Positions 52,870-63,865 of a DNA stretch of 64,000 bases are shown in pieces (position 1 is the first letter of the stretch; each line of letters begins with the position of its first letter). The position numbers and the translations under genes were made by a program. Origin of the DNA: UBA7803 sp040219135 (lineage in GTDB: Bacteria; Pseudomonadota; Gammaproteobacteria; Pseudomonadales; Azotimanducaceae). The notes below the pieces were generated by a model, which was not told the DNA's origin, did no database searches, and worked only from the letters and a program-made list of their open reading frames with translations. Where the stretch lies: assembly GCA_040219135.1 (NCBI GenBank), contig JAVJTA010000007.1:294135-358134 (forward strand). Direction: 5' to 3'.

Positions 52870-55800
52870 ATGAACCTTCGCTTCTGGAAAGCTTCCCAGA
52901 ACGGGGAGTTGTGCCCGGCGCTGAGCGCACCGCTCAAGCTGGGAGCAATTTCCCTGGCGCTGTTTGCGGGTCTCTCGACCCAGCAGGCCGTCGCCCAGGA
53001 AGAAGAGCAGATGATCGAGGAACTCGTGGTAACGGGCTCCCGCATCACCCGATCCAACCTGACCTCACCGACGCCATTGCAGGTGCTGAGCTCCGAGGAC
53101 ATCGACCTCGGCGCCGAGACCAACATCGGTGAGTTCCTGAACCAGCTGCCGGCCCTCGGCACACCGGACTTCAACCGCACCAACTCCAACTTCGACATCA
53201 ACAACTCCGGTGTGGTGAACATCAACCTGCGTAATCTGGGCATCGAACGGACGCTGACCCTGGTCAACGGCCGCCGTTTCGTGGCCGGTGTGCCGGGCAA
53301 CTCCGCCGTCGACCTGAACGCCATTCCCACCGCGATGATCGAGCGGGTGGAGCTGATCTCCGGTGGTGCATCCGCCGTATATGGTTCCGACGCGGTCTCC
53401 GGTGTGGTCAACCTGATTCTCAAGGATGACTTCGAAGGCGTGGACGTTACCACCCGTTTCGAGCAGACCGGCGAGAACGACGGCGAGGAAGCCGACCTCG
53501 GCCTGCTGATCGGCAGCAATTTCGCCGACGGTCGCGGCAACAGCACCATCTACTTCGGCTACACCGAGCAGAAGGGCGTGTTCTCGCGGGATCGCAAGCG
53601 CACCGAGCTCGACGCCGTGGCGCCCATTGCGCTCGGCATTACCGACGATGCCGACGTCGACCGCGGCAGCGCCGTGTTCGGGCAGGTATTTCCGTTCTTC
53701 TCGAGCTTCCCTCCCCAGGGCCGCTTCGACGTGAACGGCACCGGTGCCTCCGGCGACGACTACACCTACCTGCCTGACGGCACCCTGGTGGATTCGTTCT
53801 TCACCAACGGCAGCACGGCCGCGGGCCGTGGCCCGGACGGCTTCAACCGCATGGCGTTCCGGACCATTGCAATCCCCACCGAGCGCTATCTGCTGGCCAC
53901 CAACACGCACTACGATTTCAACGAAAATCTGAGCCTGTTCCTGGAGGGGACCTACACCACAACGGATACCGTTGCCGAGCTGGAGCCCTTCCCGTTGGCC
54001 TCCGACGATCTGTTCCAGACCAGCATCTCCGGCGGCATTCCGCTGATGGTCCAGGACAGCAGCGGCGCCATGATCCAGAATCCGCTGATCCCGTCGGTGA
54101 TTGCCAGCGATGCGTTGGCCAACGGTGTTGACGGCGTGTTCTTCACGCGTCGTCTGGCGGAATTCGGCCCTCGTGGTGCCACCAACGAGCGCCAGACGTT
54201 CCGTATCGCCACCGGATTCGAAGGCACCATCGACCCGCTCGGCTGGCACTGGGACATGAGTTATGTCCGTGGCCAGACCACGCAGTCGCAGATCAGCCAG
54301 GGCCAGACCGACAACCAGGCGTTCACCAACGCGCTGCTGGTCGAGCCCGACCCGGCCAATGCCGGGTCGCTGCGCTGCATCAGCGCGGAGGCCCGTGCCA
54401 ACGGCTGCGCGCCGGCCAACGTGTTCGGCTTCAACTCCATCAGCCCGGAAGCCATTGCCTACATCACCGCCGACCAGTCGCGTAACGCGAAGATCACACA
54501 GACCGTGTGGCAGGCCAACCTGACCGGCGACGTCTTCGAGCTGCCGGCGGGTCCGCTGCAGTTCGCCGTCGGTGCTGAGTACCGGGAAGAAAAGTCTGAG
54601 GCAATCAACGACGCCCTGACCGTGCGTGGCCTGAACTCCTCGAACGCTGCCCCCAGCGTGACCGGTAAGTTCGACGTGACCGAGGGCTATCTGGAATTGA
54701 ACGCGCCGATTCTGGCCGACAACGTCGTCGACTATTTCGGTATCGGCGGCGCGGTGCGCTTCTCCGACTACTCCACCGTGGGCAACACCACCGCGTGGGA
54801 AGGCCGCTTCGAACTGGCGCCGATCGACCAGGTCATGCTGCGCGGTTCCATTTCCCGTGCGGTGCGGGCACCGAACGTCGACGAGCTGTTCGACCCGGGC
54901 ACCCAGACCTTCGCCCAGGTCAACGATCCCTGTGCCGGCGTGACCGCGACCACCCCGGGCACCACGGCCGCGAACTGTCGTTCGATCCCGGCCATCGCGG
55001 CCCGCATCGCGGCGACGGGCGCGTTCACGCTGACCCAGCCGGAGCTGCAGGGCACCAGCGGTTTCCTCGGCGGCAACCCGGATCTGGCCGAAGAGAAGGC
55101 AGACACCTGGACCGTGGGTATCGTCTACACCCCGAACTTCCTGCCGGAAGGTCTGGACGTGTCCACCACCGTCGACTGGTTCGACATCGAGATCGAAGAC
55201 GCGATCTTCACCGTGACCCAGAATAACGTGCTGGACCTGTGCTACAGCGACCCGGCCTTCCCGAACAACCCGCTGTGCGGCAACATCGTGCGTTTCCCGT
55301 CCGGCCTGCCCCAGCAGGGTGCTCTGGACGAGGTGAACTCCGGTACGGCTAACGTGGGTTCGATCGTCGGCGCCGGTCTCGACTGGGCGCTGAACATCGA
55401 CTTCGAGCCGAACGCCTTCGGCATCGGCCTGCCGGGTCTGTTCTCGCTGAACACGATCTACACCTACCTGGACGAGTCGTACATCGTCAACCTGCCGGGT
55501 GGGGCACCGGATAACGAGCGCGGCGAGATCGGCGATCCCAAGCATCGCTGGAACGCCAACCTGCGGTACACCAACGGCAACCTGCTGATGCAGTGGCAGC
55601 TGCGCTACATCGGCAAGGGCGCGCTCGAGGACACCGACCTGACCAAGCAGGACTGCATCGACCTGGCCATCGACTGTGTCACCGGTGCCGAGACCTACTC
55701 GGACATTCAGGTCCGCTACACCATCCCGCAGCGGTTCGCTTCCGGCGAGCTGGAGCTGTTCGGCGGCGTGGAAAACCTGTTCGACAACGAGCCGCCGATC

Positions 55801-55905
55801 GTGTCGGCCGGTCTGTCTGACAGCGATACGGGTGCTGAGACCGTCGCCGGCGTCTACGACGCCATCGGCCGGGCTTACTACCTGGGTGCCAAGCTGCGCT
55901 TCTAA
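52870..55905 (+). CDS. TonB-dependent outer-membrane receptor
   Basis: 1011 aa. Long signal region (about 44 residues, ending QQAVAQ), TonB box ELVVTGSRITRSNLTSP, plug with RTLTLVNGRRFVAG near residue 133 and SAVYGSDAVSGVVNLIL near residue 172, then a barrel ending YYLGAKLRF. This is the CirA/IroN-like-to-oligosaccharide class with GSRI box, differing from the other two receptors (VVTAQKR/VVTAERR boxes). It is closest in plug style to the decayed receptor at 56.7-59.2 kb. A strong terminator ends the gene. Confidence 0.92.
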   Translation: MNLRFWKASQNGELCPALSAPLKLGAISLALFAGLSTQQAVAQEEEQMIEELVVTGSRITRSNLTSPTPLQVLSSEDIDLGAETNIGEFLNQLPALGTPDFNRTNSNFDINNSGVVNINLRNLGIERTLTLVNGRRFVAGVPGNSAVDLNAIPTAMIERVELISGGASAVYGSDAVSGVVNLILKDDFEGVDVTTRFEQTGENDGEEADLGLLIGSNFADGRGNSTIYFGYTEQKGVFSRDRKRTELDAVAPIALGITDDADVDRGSAVFGQVFPFFSSFPPQGRFDVNGTGASGDDYTYLPDGTLVDSFFTNGSTAAGRGPDGFNRMAFRTIAIPTERYLLATNTHYDFNENLSLFLEGTYTTTDTVAELEPFPLASDDLFQTSISGGIPLMVQDSSGAMIQNPLIPSVIASDALANGVDGVFFTRRLAEFGPRGATNERQTFRIATGFEGTIDPLGWHWDMSYVRGQTTQSQISQGQTDNQAFTNALLVEPDPANAGSLRCISAEARANGCAPANVFGFNSISPEAIAYITADQSRNAKITQTVWQANLTGDVFELPAGPLQFAVGAEYREEKSEAINDALTVRGLNSSNAAPSVTGKFDVTEGYLELNAPILADNVVDYFGIGGAVRFSDYSTVGNTTAWEGRFELAPIDQVMLRGSISRAVRAPNVDELFDPGTQTFAQVNDPCAGVTATTPGTTAANCRSIPAIAARIAATGAFTLTQPELQGTSGFLGGNPDLAEEKADTWTVGIVYTPNFLPEGLDVSTTVDWFDIEIEDAIFTVTQNNVLDLCYSDPAFPNNPLCGNIVRFPSGLPQQGALDEVNSGTANVGSIVGAGLDWALNIDFEPNAFGIGLPGLFSLNTIYTYLDESYIVNLPGGAPDNERGEIGDPKHRWNANLRYTNGNLLMQWQLRYIGKGALEDTDLTKQDCIDLAIDCVTGAETYSDIQVRYTIPQRFASGELELFGGVENLFDNEPPIVSAGLSDSDTGAETVAGVYDAIGRAYYLGAKLRF

Positions 55906-55930
55906 GCAGTCCGCACTTCGCTAGCTTGAA

Positions 55931-55961
55931 AGCCAGTGGCGGCAACGCCACTGGCTTTTTT
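55931..55961 (+). terminator. Rho-independent terminator after the third TonB receptor
   Basis: 11-bp perfect stem AGCCAGTGGCG/CGCCACTGGCT with GCAA tetraloop and a T6 tract at 55956-55961. Confidence 0.9.
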
Positions 55962-56008
55962 CGTTGGGACGGGCGAACTTCCCGTCCGACGCCGTTGGAG
56001 GATCCCGC

Positions 56009-56608
56009 ATGATCGAACGTCCCGCTGTTCGCATTGCCGGCTGGCTGCTGCTGGCCGCAGCGCTGTCCCTGTTCCGTCCGCTCGCGGTGGCCGCCGGCGT
56101 CGACGTCGACCGCCGCCTTGCCGAGTGTGCGGCCCTGAGCGCGCCGTCGGATCGACTGGCCTGCTTTGAGTCCATCGCCGCCGACCGGGCGGCCGCGCGA
56201 ACCGCCGGTGCGGCTCCGCAGCCCCCGCGGCCGGCGCAGCCGGTGCCGGCGCCACCCGCCGCGCCCGAGCCGGCCGCGCCTCGGCCTGCCGTCCCGCAGC
56301 CCGGCGTGGCCAAACCTGCGCCGCTCGAAGACCCGGACGCCAGCTTCGGCGCCGAGATGCTCGAGCGCCCGGCGGATGTTCGGGATCGGGGGGCTAGCCA
56401 GATCTCCGCCGACATCGACCGGGTGGAGGCGCGAACCCATGGGGAGAGGATCTTCCACCTGACTAACGGCCAGGTGTGGGAGGAACTGGAGGCCGGCCGC
56501 GGACGCTATCGCAGCGGTCAGAGCATCACGATCCGCCGGGCGCTGCTCGGCGGCTACATGCTCGAAGCGGACGGTGTGCCTGCGGCCCGGGTGCGGCGGA
56601 TCCGCTGA
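56009..56608 (+). CDS. Exported proline-rich protein of unknown function
   Basis: 199 aa. N-terminal signal or anchor (AGWLLLAAALSLFRPLAVAAG), then a short domain RLAECAALSAPSDRLACFESIA with two Cys (a motif common in small periplasmic proteins), then about 45 residues of Pro/Ala-rich linker, and a C-terminal beta-rich domain with IFHLTNGQVWEELEAGR and GQSITIRRALLGGYML. GGAGG lies 7 nt before ATG 56009. I do not recognise a function. It sits between the third receptor and the decayed receptor. Confidence 0.75.
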   Translation: MIERPAVRIAGWLLLAAALSLFRPLAVAAGVDVDRRLAECAALSAPSDRLACFESIAADRAAARTAGAAPQPPRPAQPVPAPPAAPEPAAPRPAVPQPGVAKPAPLEDPDASFGAEMLERPADVRDRGASQISADIDRVEARTHGERIFHLTNGQVWEELEAGRGRYRSGQSITIRRALLGGYMLEADGVPAARVRRIR

Positions 56609-56689
56609 CCCGGGATTGTCCGACGAGACCGAATGGCGTGCGACCTTCCCGGCGCGTCGTGCATCAACGATGCAGAACGTCCGGATTCG

Positions 56690-59242
56690 GTCGCACGCCC
56701 TGGCGCAACGCCAACGGCGGGCGCGGGGCCAACTTCGCGGGCATTCACCAGCTCAATCCGGAACGCACCCTCGTGCTGTACAACGGCCGCCGTACGGTCT
56801 CGACGATTCGTGACAGTACCGGCCTGGCGGTCGACCTGCAGTCGTTCCCGGTGAACATGATCGATCGGGTGGAAGTGCTCGCCGACGGCGCGTCGACGAT
56901 CTACGGTTCCGATGCCATCGCCGGCGTCATCAACCTGATTCCGAGGACCGACTTCAATGGAGTCGAACTGTCTCTCGGCGGCGGCACCCCGGACGATCGC
57001 GGCGGCGATCACTTCGATGCGGGCCTGCTGTTCGGGATCAGCGGCGACCGCGGGTTCTTCACGGCGGGCGTGACCTACGTCTTCGACGGCGACGTGGACT
57101 TCCAGGACCGCGGTTTTTCGAAGATCCCGCTGCTCGGACAGCTTCGCGACGGCGGCCAGACCCTTAACCTGGTGGGTAGCGGCATTCCTCCAGAGGGCCG
57201 GGCGTTGGAAGCCGGCATCATCTTCCTGCCGAACCCGCAGACCGGCGAGAGCTTTCAGGCCTACGACACCTTCTGCCTGGGAGGCGGACCGGGCAGCGAC
57301 GGCAGCGGCAGCATCGACTGCATCCTCAATCAGGGGCATCGGTTCAACTACAACGACATTCCGACCGGGGTGTCGCTGATCAACGAGAACCGCAACGTCA
57401 ATTTCTCCGGCGTCGGCGAGTATCGGTTCGACAGCGGCGTCACCGGCTATGTGAACGTCAACCTGGCGCATCGCGAGGGCCGGCTGAACTTCACCCCGCT
57501 GCCTGTACAGGGCGCGGCAGGCCGTTTCACCGACCTGATCCAGGTGCCGTTCACCAATCCGAACATTCCTTCGGACGCGCTGGCGGTGATTCAGGCGGCG
57601 CGCATCGATACCTGCAACGATCCGGACCAGACGGATCCGGCGGACGTCGCCGCCTGCCTGACGAATCCCAACTTCCAGATGAACTGGCGCGGCCCGCATC
57701 CCACTCCCATGGCCGCGCGAACAGTTCACCGTTGGCCGCTCGGAGCTGTTCGAGGTGACCAGGGGGCAGCTCAACGTGGCCAAGCTGCAGACCGCGGTGG
57801 ATCCGGTGCTGTGCGCGGCGGACGCCTCCTGCCCGAAGGACTCCGCCGGCAACCCGACGCTGGATATCTTCGGCCGCAGCGCCAAGACGCCGGAGGAGAT
57901 CGCGTACACCACCTTCGATGATGACGAGCGCACCGACTACGACATGATGCACCTGGCCGCCACCGTGGCCGGCGACCTGGCGGACCTGCCCGCAGGACCG
58001 CTGGGCATGGCCGCCGGAGTCGAGTACCGGGAGGAGAAGGGCGGCGTGCAGACCTCCGGGGTCGTGCAGTCCGGGGACAGCGGCGGCAACTTCGCCGAGC
58101 CCACCAGCGGCAAGTACGACGTGACGGAAATCTACACTGAGTTTGCCGTGCCGCTGGTGACCGGTGCCCAGGGTGCCGAGGAGATCAGCATGGACCTGGC
58201 CGGCCGCTATTCCGACTACGACACCATCGGCAGCGAGTTCACCTACAAGTTCGCCCTGAGCTGGGTGCCGGTGGAGTCGCTGCGCTTCCGCGGCACCTAC
58301 GCCACCGGCTTCCGGTCGCCGAACATCCTCGAGGCGTTCGGTGGTGTGGCGGACGTGTTCAACACCGTCACCGATCCGTGCACGGCGCCGATCAGCGATC
58401 CGAACGTGCAGGCGAACTGTTCGGCGGACGGGGTGCCTCCGGGCTTCGTCCAGCCTGCGGCACAGCTGAAGATCTCCCAGGGCGGCAACGAGGAACTGGA
58501 TGCCGAGACGTCGGAGAGCTTCAGCCTCGGCTTCGTCTGGCAGCCGGCGTCTGTCCCGCTGCGCATTGCCGTGGACTGGTACGACGTCGAGGTCGACGAC
58601 GCCATCGGCACGCCGAACCCGGTGAACGTCATCCAGGCCTGCTACAACAGCCCGGGCGGTTCGCTGTCGGCCCCGGAGTGCGGTCGTATCGGCCGTGGTC
58701 CGGCCGGTGACGTGGTGCGCTTCGATCTGCTCAACGAGAACCTGGCCACCATCAAGACCAGCGGCATCGACCTGGATACGACGTACACGTTCACCACCGA
58801 ATTCGGCCAGATTCAGGTGGACTGGTTGGTGAACTGGCTCGACGAGTGGGTCCAGGAGACCGATACCGGAGAGGTCGAGGATCGTACCGATCTGGTCGCG
58901 GGGCTGGTATCCGACTGGGCGGCGTACCCCGAGTGGCGTTCGAATCTGAAGGCCACCCTGGCCCGGGACAACTGGAGCGTCGGCATCAACTACCGCTATC
59001 TGGACAAGATGGAGGTGTTCGATGCCATCGACTTCGACAATGTCACCCTGACGGCGGATGCGCAGCACTACTTCGACATCGACGGCAGCTACACCATGGG
59101 ACCCTGGTCGTTCCAGGCCGGGGTGCAGAACGTGACCGACGAAGAGCCGCCGTACGTCCCGGACGTGTCCGCGAACACCTCAGGGATTTACGACTTCATG
59201 GGGCGCCTGTTCTATGCCCGGGCGAGCGTGAGCTTCGAATAG
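56690..59242 (+). pseudogene. Decayed TonB-dependent receptor (5' truncated, frameshifted)
   Basis: Two frames together give a receptor without its beginning. Frame A (about 56690-57715) has plug motifs PERTLVLYNGRR, NMIDRVEVLADGASTIYGSDAIAGVINL. Frame B (from about 57716, long open frame from 57755) continues the barrel to the last strand, FYARASVSFE. Signal peptide, TonB box and first part of the plug are missing; a +1 shift and probably a loss of about 25 codons lie between NPNFQMNWRG and EQFTVGRSELFEV. About 850 codons remain. Bases 56609-56689 hold no recognisable code. A sequencing error could explain the frameshift but not the missing start. Confidence 0.8.
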
Positions 59243-59263
59243 CGCAGCGCGATTGCCCCACCC

Positions 59264-59305
59264 GTAGGAGCGATCTTCAGATCGCGATCGGGAGATCGCT
59301 CCTAC
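59264..59305. repeat. REP-like palindrome C
   Basis: GTAGGAGCGATCT (59264-59276) and AGATCGCTCCTAC (59293-59305), 13-bp perfect arms with a 16-bp loop, between convergent genes. Same family as elements A and B. Confidence 0.85.
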
Positions 59306-59315
59306 CTCAGACGAT

Positions 59316-60677
<1,362 letters not shown>

Positions 60678-60695
60678 GGATGAACACTCCTCTCG

Positions 60696-61667
60696 TCATC
60701 GGGGGTTGGTGTAGGTGTGAATCTGAATGCGGAAACCGTTCTTCTGCGCCAGGTACTGCGATTCCTCCCGGTGCAGTCCCGCCTGTGCGGCCCAGCGGCC
60801 GAGTTCGTCGGGCTCGAAGCCGAGCCACAGGTCGCCGCAGGCAGGGCGGGCCCATTCCTGGTCGTGACTGCACAGCTCCACCACCACCAGCACGCCGTCG
60901 CGTTTCAGCAGGCGGCCGGCCTGGTGAAAGAAGCGCTGGGGGGAGGGCAGGTGGTGGACGACCATGGCGGCGAGCACCAGCTGGTAGCCGCGTCGGGCCG
61001 GCAGCTCGGCGAAATCCCGGTGCATCAGTCTGACGTTGTCGGCGTCCGCTACCCGCTCGCGGCAGCGCGCCAGCATGGCGCTCGCGCTGTCGATTCCGAC
61101 GACCCGGGTGAAGCGTTCGGCCAGGGCGGCGAGCAGTTCGCCGTCGCCGGGGCCGATCTCCAGCGCCGTGCCGTCGCCGATCCCGTGGCGCTGGACGATG
61201 TCCATGACGCTGGCCGCGTACACGCCGGACTCGGAGATACGTGCCTGATTGCGGGCGAAATCGTCGGCGTGCTCGGTGAAGAACGCCTCGCTGCGGCAGC
61301 GGCGCTCGCCGTGCACGGCGTCGATGCGCGCAAGCTGCTCGGCGCCCAGGGGGATCTGATCGATGCCGGCGAGCAGCGCCGCCTCCATGTCGCCGGGCGC
61401 CGGTGCACGCCGGTAGAACAGGCTGTTGCCCTCGCGCCGGCGCACCACCAGACCGGTCTGATGCAGAACCTTGAGATGATGACTCAGCGCCGGCTGCGCG
61501 ACGTCGACGATGCGGCACAGCTCCAGCACGCCGTAGGACTCGCCCTGCAGGACCCGCAGCACCAGCGCGCGCACGCCGTCGGCGAGCGCCTTGGCGACGC
61601 TCACCACGCGATCGATGGCGAGGTCCGGGTCGGACCGGTCCACCTGTGCGGGAAGGGATTGCGCCAT
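60696..61667 (-). CDS. sahR: ArsR-family regulator fused to SAM-dependent methyltransferase domain (SahR type)
   Basis: 323 aa fusion. An ArsR-type winged helix is at residues 20-95 (LADGVRALVLRVLQGESYGVLELCRIVDVAQPALSHH is split over it), with recognition helix LSHHLKVLHQTGLV near residue 61. A class-I methyltransferase domain follows with EIGPGDGELLAALA near residue 169. This architecture and the ahcY partner match SahR, described as a regulator of methionine and S-adenosylhomocysteine metabolism in Proteobacteria. The methyltransferase domain may serve as the ligand sensor rather than an enzyme. Its promoter overlaps the inverted repeat upstream. Confidence 0.85.
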   Translation of the reverse strand: MAQSLPAQVDRSDPDLAIDRVVSVAKALADGVRALVLRVLQGESYGVLELCRIVDVAQPALSHHLKVLHQTGLVVRRREGNSLFYRRAPAPGDMEAALLAGIDQIPLGAEQLARIDAVHGERRCRSEAFFTEHADDFARNQARISESGVYAASVMDIVQRHGIGDGTALEIGPGDGELLAALAERFTRVVGIDSASAMLARCRERVADADNVRLMHRDFAELPARRGYQLVLAAMVVHHLPSPQRFFHQAGRLLKRDGVLVVVELCSHDQEWARPACGDLWLGFEPDELGRWAAQAGLHREESQYLAQKNGFRIQIHTYTNPR

Positions 61668-61709
61668 AGCGTAGGGCGGGGCGTGATTGCCGTGTCTGCG
61701 AAGGCGCGC

Positions 61710-61738
61710 AGGCTACCACCGCCACCAGTGAATATCAA
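61710..61738 (-). promoter_or_regulatory. Likely sahR-ahcY promoter
   Basis: On the minus strand TTGATA (61738-61733) and TAGCCT (61715-61710) with a 17-bp spacer. The -35 lies inside the inverted repeat at 61731-61752, so binding there would block transcription. Confidence 0.45.
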
Positions 61739-61752
61739 AAACTATTGATATT
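61731..61752. promoter_or_regulatory. Inverted-repeat operator candidate for the SahR-type regulator
   Basis: AATATCAA, six-base spacer, TTGATATT: perfect 8-bp arms in an AT-rich patch within a GC-rich gap. It lies between the divergent regulator-ahcY operon and the methionine-type aminotransferase gene, a standard position for an autoregulating ArsR-type repressor. Confidence 0.65.
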
Positions 61753-61804
61753 GGAAAAGCGAGACCGTGTGTCAGAATCTCCGTGCAGGAACCGGAAGTA
61801 CGCG

Positions 61805-62992
61805 ATGCAGACCCAGACCGAGCCCACGGCCCAGACGCCGTCGAGCAAGCTGCCCGGCGTTGGCACCACCATCTTCACGCTGATGTCGGAGCTCGCCCGC
61901 ACGGAAGGCGCGTTGAACCTGTCCCAGGGGTTTCCGGACTTCGACGGTCCGCGCTACCTGCTCGAGCGCGTGCAGCACTACCTGACCCACGGCTTCAACC
62001 AGTACGCGCCGATGATGGGGGTTCCGGCGCTGCGCGAGGCGGTGGCCGACAAGGTGGCGGATCTGTACGGCTGCCGCGTCGACCCGGACACCGAAGTCAC
62101 CGTCACCTCCGGCGCCACCGAGGCGCTGTTCTGTGCGATCGCGGCGGTCGTGCGGGCCGGCGACGAGGTCATCGTCTTCGACCCCGCCTACGACAGCTAC
62201 GAGCCGGCGGTGACGCTGCAGGGCGGCGTCACCCACCATGTCCCCATGCACCCGCCCGGGTTCCGTCCCGACTGGGATCGGGTCGCCGGGCTGATCAACG
62301 AGCGCACCCGGTTGATCATCACCAACACTCCGCACAACCCCACCGGCGCGGTCTGGGATGATGCCGACATCGCCGCGCTGCGGCAGATCCTGGCGCGGGC
62401 GGACGCGGCGGGCCGCGAGCTGTACCTGCTGGCCGACGAGGTCTACGAACACATCGTCTTCGACGGCCGGACGCACCAGAGCCTGTGCCGCTACCCGGAT
62501 CTGTTCGCCCGCAGCTTCGTCGTCAGCTCGTTCGGCAAGACCTACCACACCACCGGCTGGAAGATCGGCTACTGCGTGGCCCCGGCGGCGCTGTCGGCGG
62601 AGCTGCGGCGGATCCATCAGTACGTGACCTTCACCTCGAACACGCCGGTACAGCTCGGCCTGGCCGACTTTCTCGTCGCTCATCCGGAACACCATCGCCA
62701 TCTGGGTGCGTTCTATCAGCGCAAGCGCGATCTGTTCTGCGAGCTGCTGGCCGGCTCCCGGTTCGACGTGCTGCCGAGCGCGGGCACCTACTTCCAGCTC
62801 ATCGACTACCGCGGCCTGTTCGACGAGGACGACGTCGCCCTGGCGCGGCGGCTCACCCGGGAGGCCAAGCTCGCGAGCATTCCGGTCTCGGTGTTCTACG
62901 CCGCCGACCCCGGACACCGGCTGCTGCGCCTGTGCTTCGCCAAAGACGACGACACACTGCGGCGCGGCGCCGGGATTCTCTGCAGCCTGTGA
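61805..62992 (+). CDS. ybdL: PLP-dependent aminotransferase, methionine aminotransferase (YbdL) type
   Basis: Fold-type I aminotransferase of 395 aa. The start SKLPGVGTTIFTLMSELA and NLSQGFPDFDGPRYLLE match YbdL-like enzymes that transaminate methionine. PLP-binding features are TSGATEALF near residue 102, TNTPHNPTG near residue 176 and the Schiff-base Lys in SSFGKTYHTTGWKIGY near residue 246. The ATG 61805 has GGAAG about 6 nt upstream. Divergence from sahR-ahcY, sharing an operator candidate, supports a role in methionine salvage. Confidence 0.88.
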   Translation: MQTQTEPTAQTPSSKLPGVGTTIFTLMSELARTEGALNLSQGFPDFDGPRYLLERVQHYLTHGFNQYAPMMGVPALREAVADKVADLYGCRVDPDTEVTVTSGATEALFCAIAAVVRAGDEVIVFDPAYDSYEPAVTLQGGVTHHVPMHPPGFRPDWDRVAGLINERTRLIITNTPHNPTGAVWDDADIAALRQILARADAAGRELYLLADEVYEHIVFDGRTHQSLCRYPDLFARSFVVSSFGKTYHTTGWKIGYCVAPAALSAELRRIHQYVTFTSNTPVQLGLADFLVAHPEHHRHLGAFYQRKRDLFCELLAGSRFDVLPSAGTYFQLIDYRGLFDEDDVALARRLTREAKLASIPVSVFYAADPGHRLLRLCFAKDDDTLRRGAGILCSL

Positions 62993-63056
62993 GGTCCGGC
63001 GGGGCCCCGGCGCGTGACATTGAGAGACAAGGAATGAGAGAGATCAGGAGAGTTGG

Positions 63057-63386
63057 ATGAAGCGGTGGAATCTGCTGGTGGCGCTGGGCGTAACCATGGG
63101 TCTGGCGGGCTGCGGTGAGACGGCGCCTGTGGAACCTGGCGAGCAGGTCTACAATCGCTACTGCTTTTCCTGCCACGCCGCGGGTATAGCCGGGGCGCCG
63201 CGGGTCGGTGACATGGCCGCCTGGGCGCCGCGCCTCGCCAAAGGCCGCGAGGCGCTGCTGCAGACCACCGTCCAGGGAATCGCCCCGGGCATGCCGGCGA
63301 TGGGGCTGTGCTCGGAGTGCAGCGACGAAGATCTGGCCGCTGCGATCGACTACATGATCGTGCGCAGCGTGGCAGAATCCCAGTGA
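63057..63386 (+). CDS. Lipoprotein cytochrome c (c5-type)
   Basis: 109 aa. Lipoprotein signal with lipobox LAGC (lipidated Cys near residue 19). One heme motif CFSCH near residues 36-40 and an axial Met candidate in PGMPAMGLC near residue 80. Two further Cys (LCSEC) near residue 84 may form a disulfide as in cytochrome c5. Such proteins pass electrons in the periplasm to oxidases or reductases. It starts 64 nt after the aminotransferase; whether they are cotranscribed is not clear. Confidence 0.88.
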   Translation: MKRWNLLVALGVTMGLAGCGETAPVEPGEQVYNRYCFSCHAAGIAGAPRVGDMAAWAPRLAKGREALLQTTVQGIAPGMPAMGLCSECSDEDLAAAIDYMIVRSVAESQ

Positions 63387-63417
63387 CGGGCGACGGGCTC
63401 GCCCGGGGAGTACGGAT

Positions 63418-63837
63418 ATGAGCCGACTGATGAGCGGAGACGTGGTGGCGCGGCGCAAAGGCCTGGTCATGCACAAGGGCGTGCTGCTGGCCGACGGGCG
63501 GGTGCTTCACAACACCCCGGGCCGGGGCGAGCACACCTCGACGCTGGACGAGTTCCGGCGCGGCCAGCGCGTCTACCGGGTCGGCAGCCGCGCCAGCGGC
63601 CGCTACCTGACGGACGCCGGCGTGGGCGGGCGCGGCTACAACCTGTTCACCAACAACTGCGAGCACACTGTGTCCCGGGTGACGGACGGGCGCGCCCACA
63701 GCCAGCAGCTGCGCGGCTGGGTCGCCGGCGCCTCCCTGGCGGCGGTGGCCTTTGCGCTCACCCGGCATCCGGGTCTGGGCGCCGCCGGATTCGCTCTGGG
63801 TCGGTCGCTGGTCGCTCGGCTGGACCGGCGCGATTAG
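63418..63837 (+). CDS. LRAT-like (NlpC/P60-superfamily) acyltransferase-fold protein
   Basis: 139 aa. The sequence has GDVVARRKGLVMHKGVLL at its N-terminus and NLFTNNCEHTVSRV near residue 75: His19, His31 and Cys81 in the order and spacing of the LRAT/HRASLP catalytic triad (His-His 12 residues apart, then NCEH). A hydrophobic C-terminus (residues 100-132) may be a membrane anchor, as in HRASLP proteins. Eukaryotic relatives move acyl groups between phospholipids; the bacterial role is unknown. GGGGAG Shine-Dalgarno 6-10 nt before ATG. Confidence 0.75.
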   Translation: MSRLMSGDVVARRKGLVMHKGVLLADGRVLHNTPGRGEHTSTLDEFRRGQRVYRVGSRASGRYLTDAGVGGRGYNLFTNNCEHTVSRVTDGRAHSQQLRGWVAGASLAAVAFALTRHPGLGAAGFALGRSLVARLDRRD

Positions 63838-63865
63838 GGCCTGTTCACACTCCGCACAACGCCGC

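Noticed and set aside
61668..61804. SAH riboswitch upstream of the regulator-ahcY operon
   Set aside because: No match to the conserved core of that riboswitch in either strand; a protein operator is the better reading.
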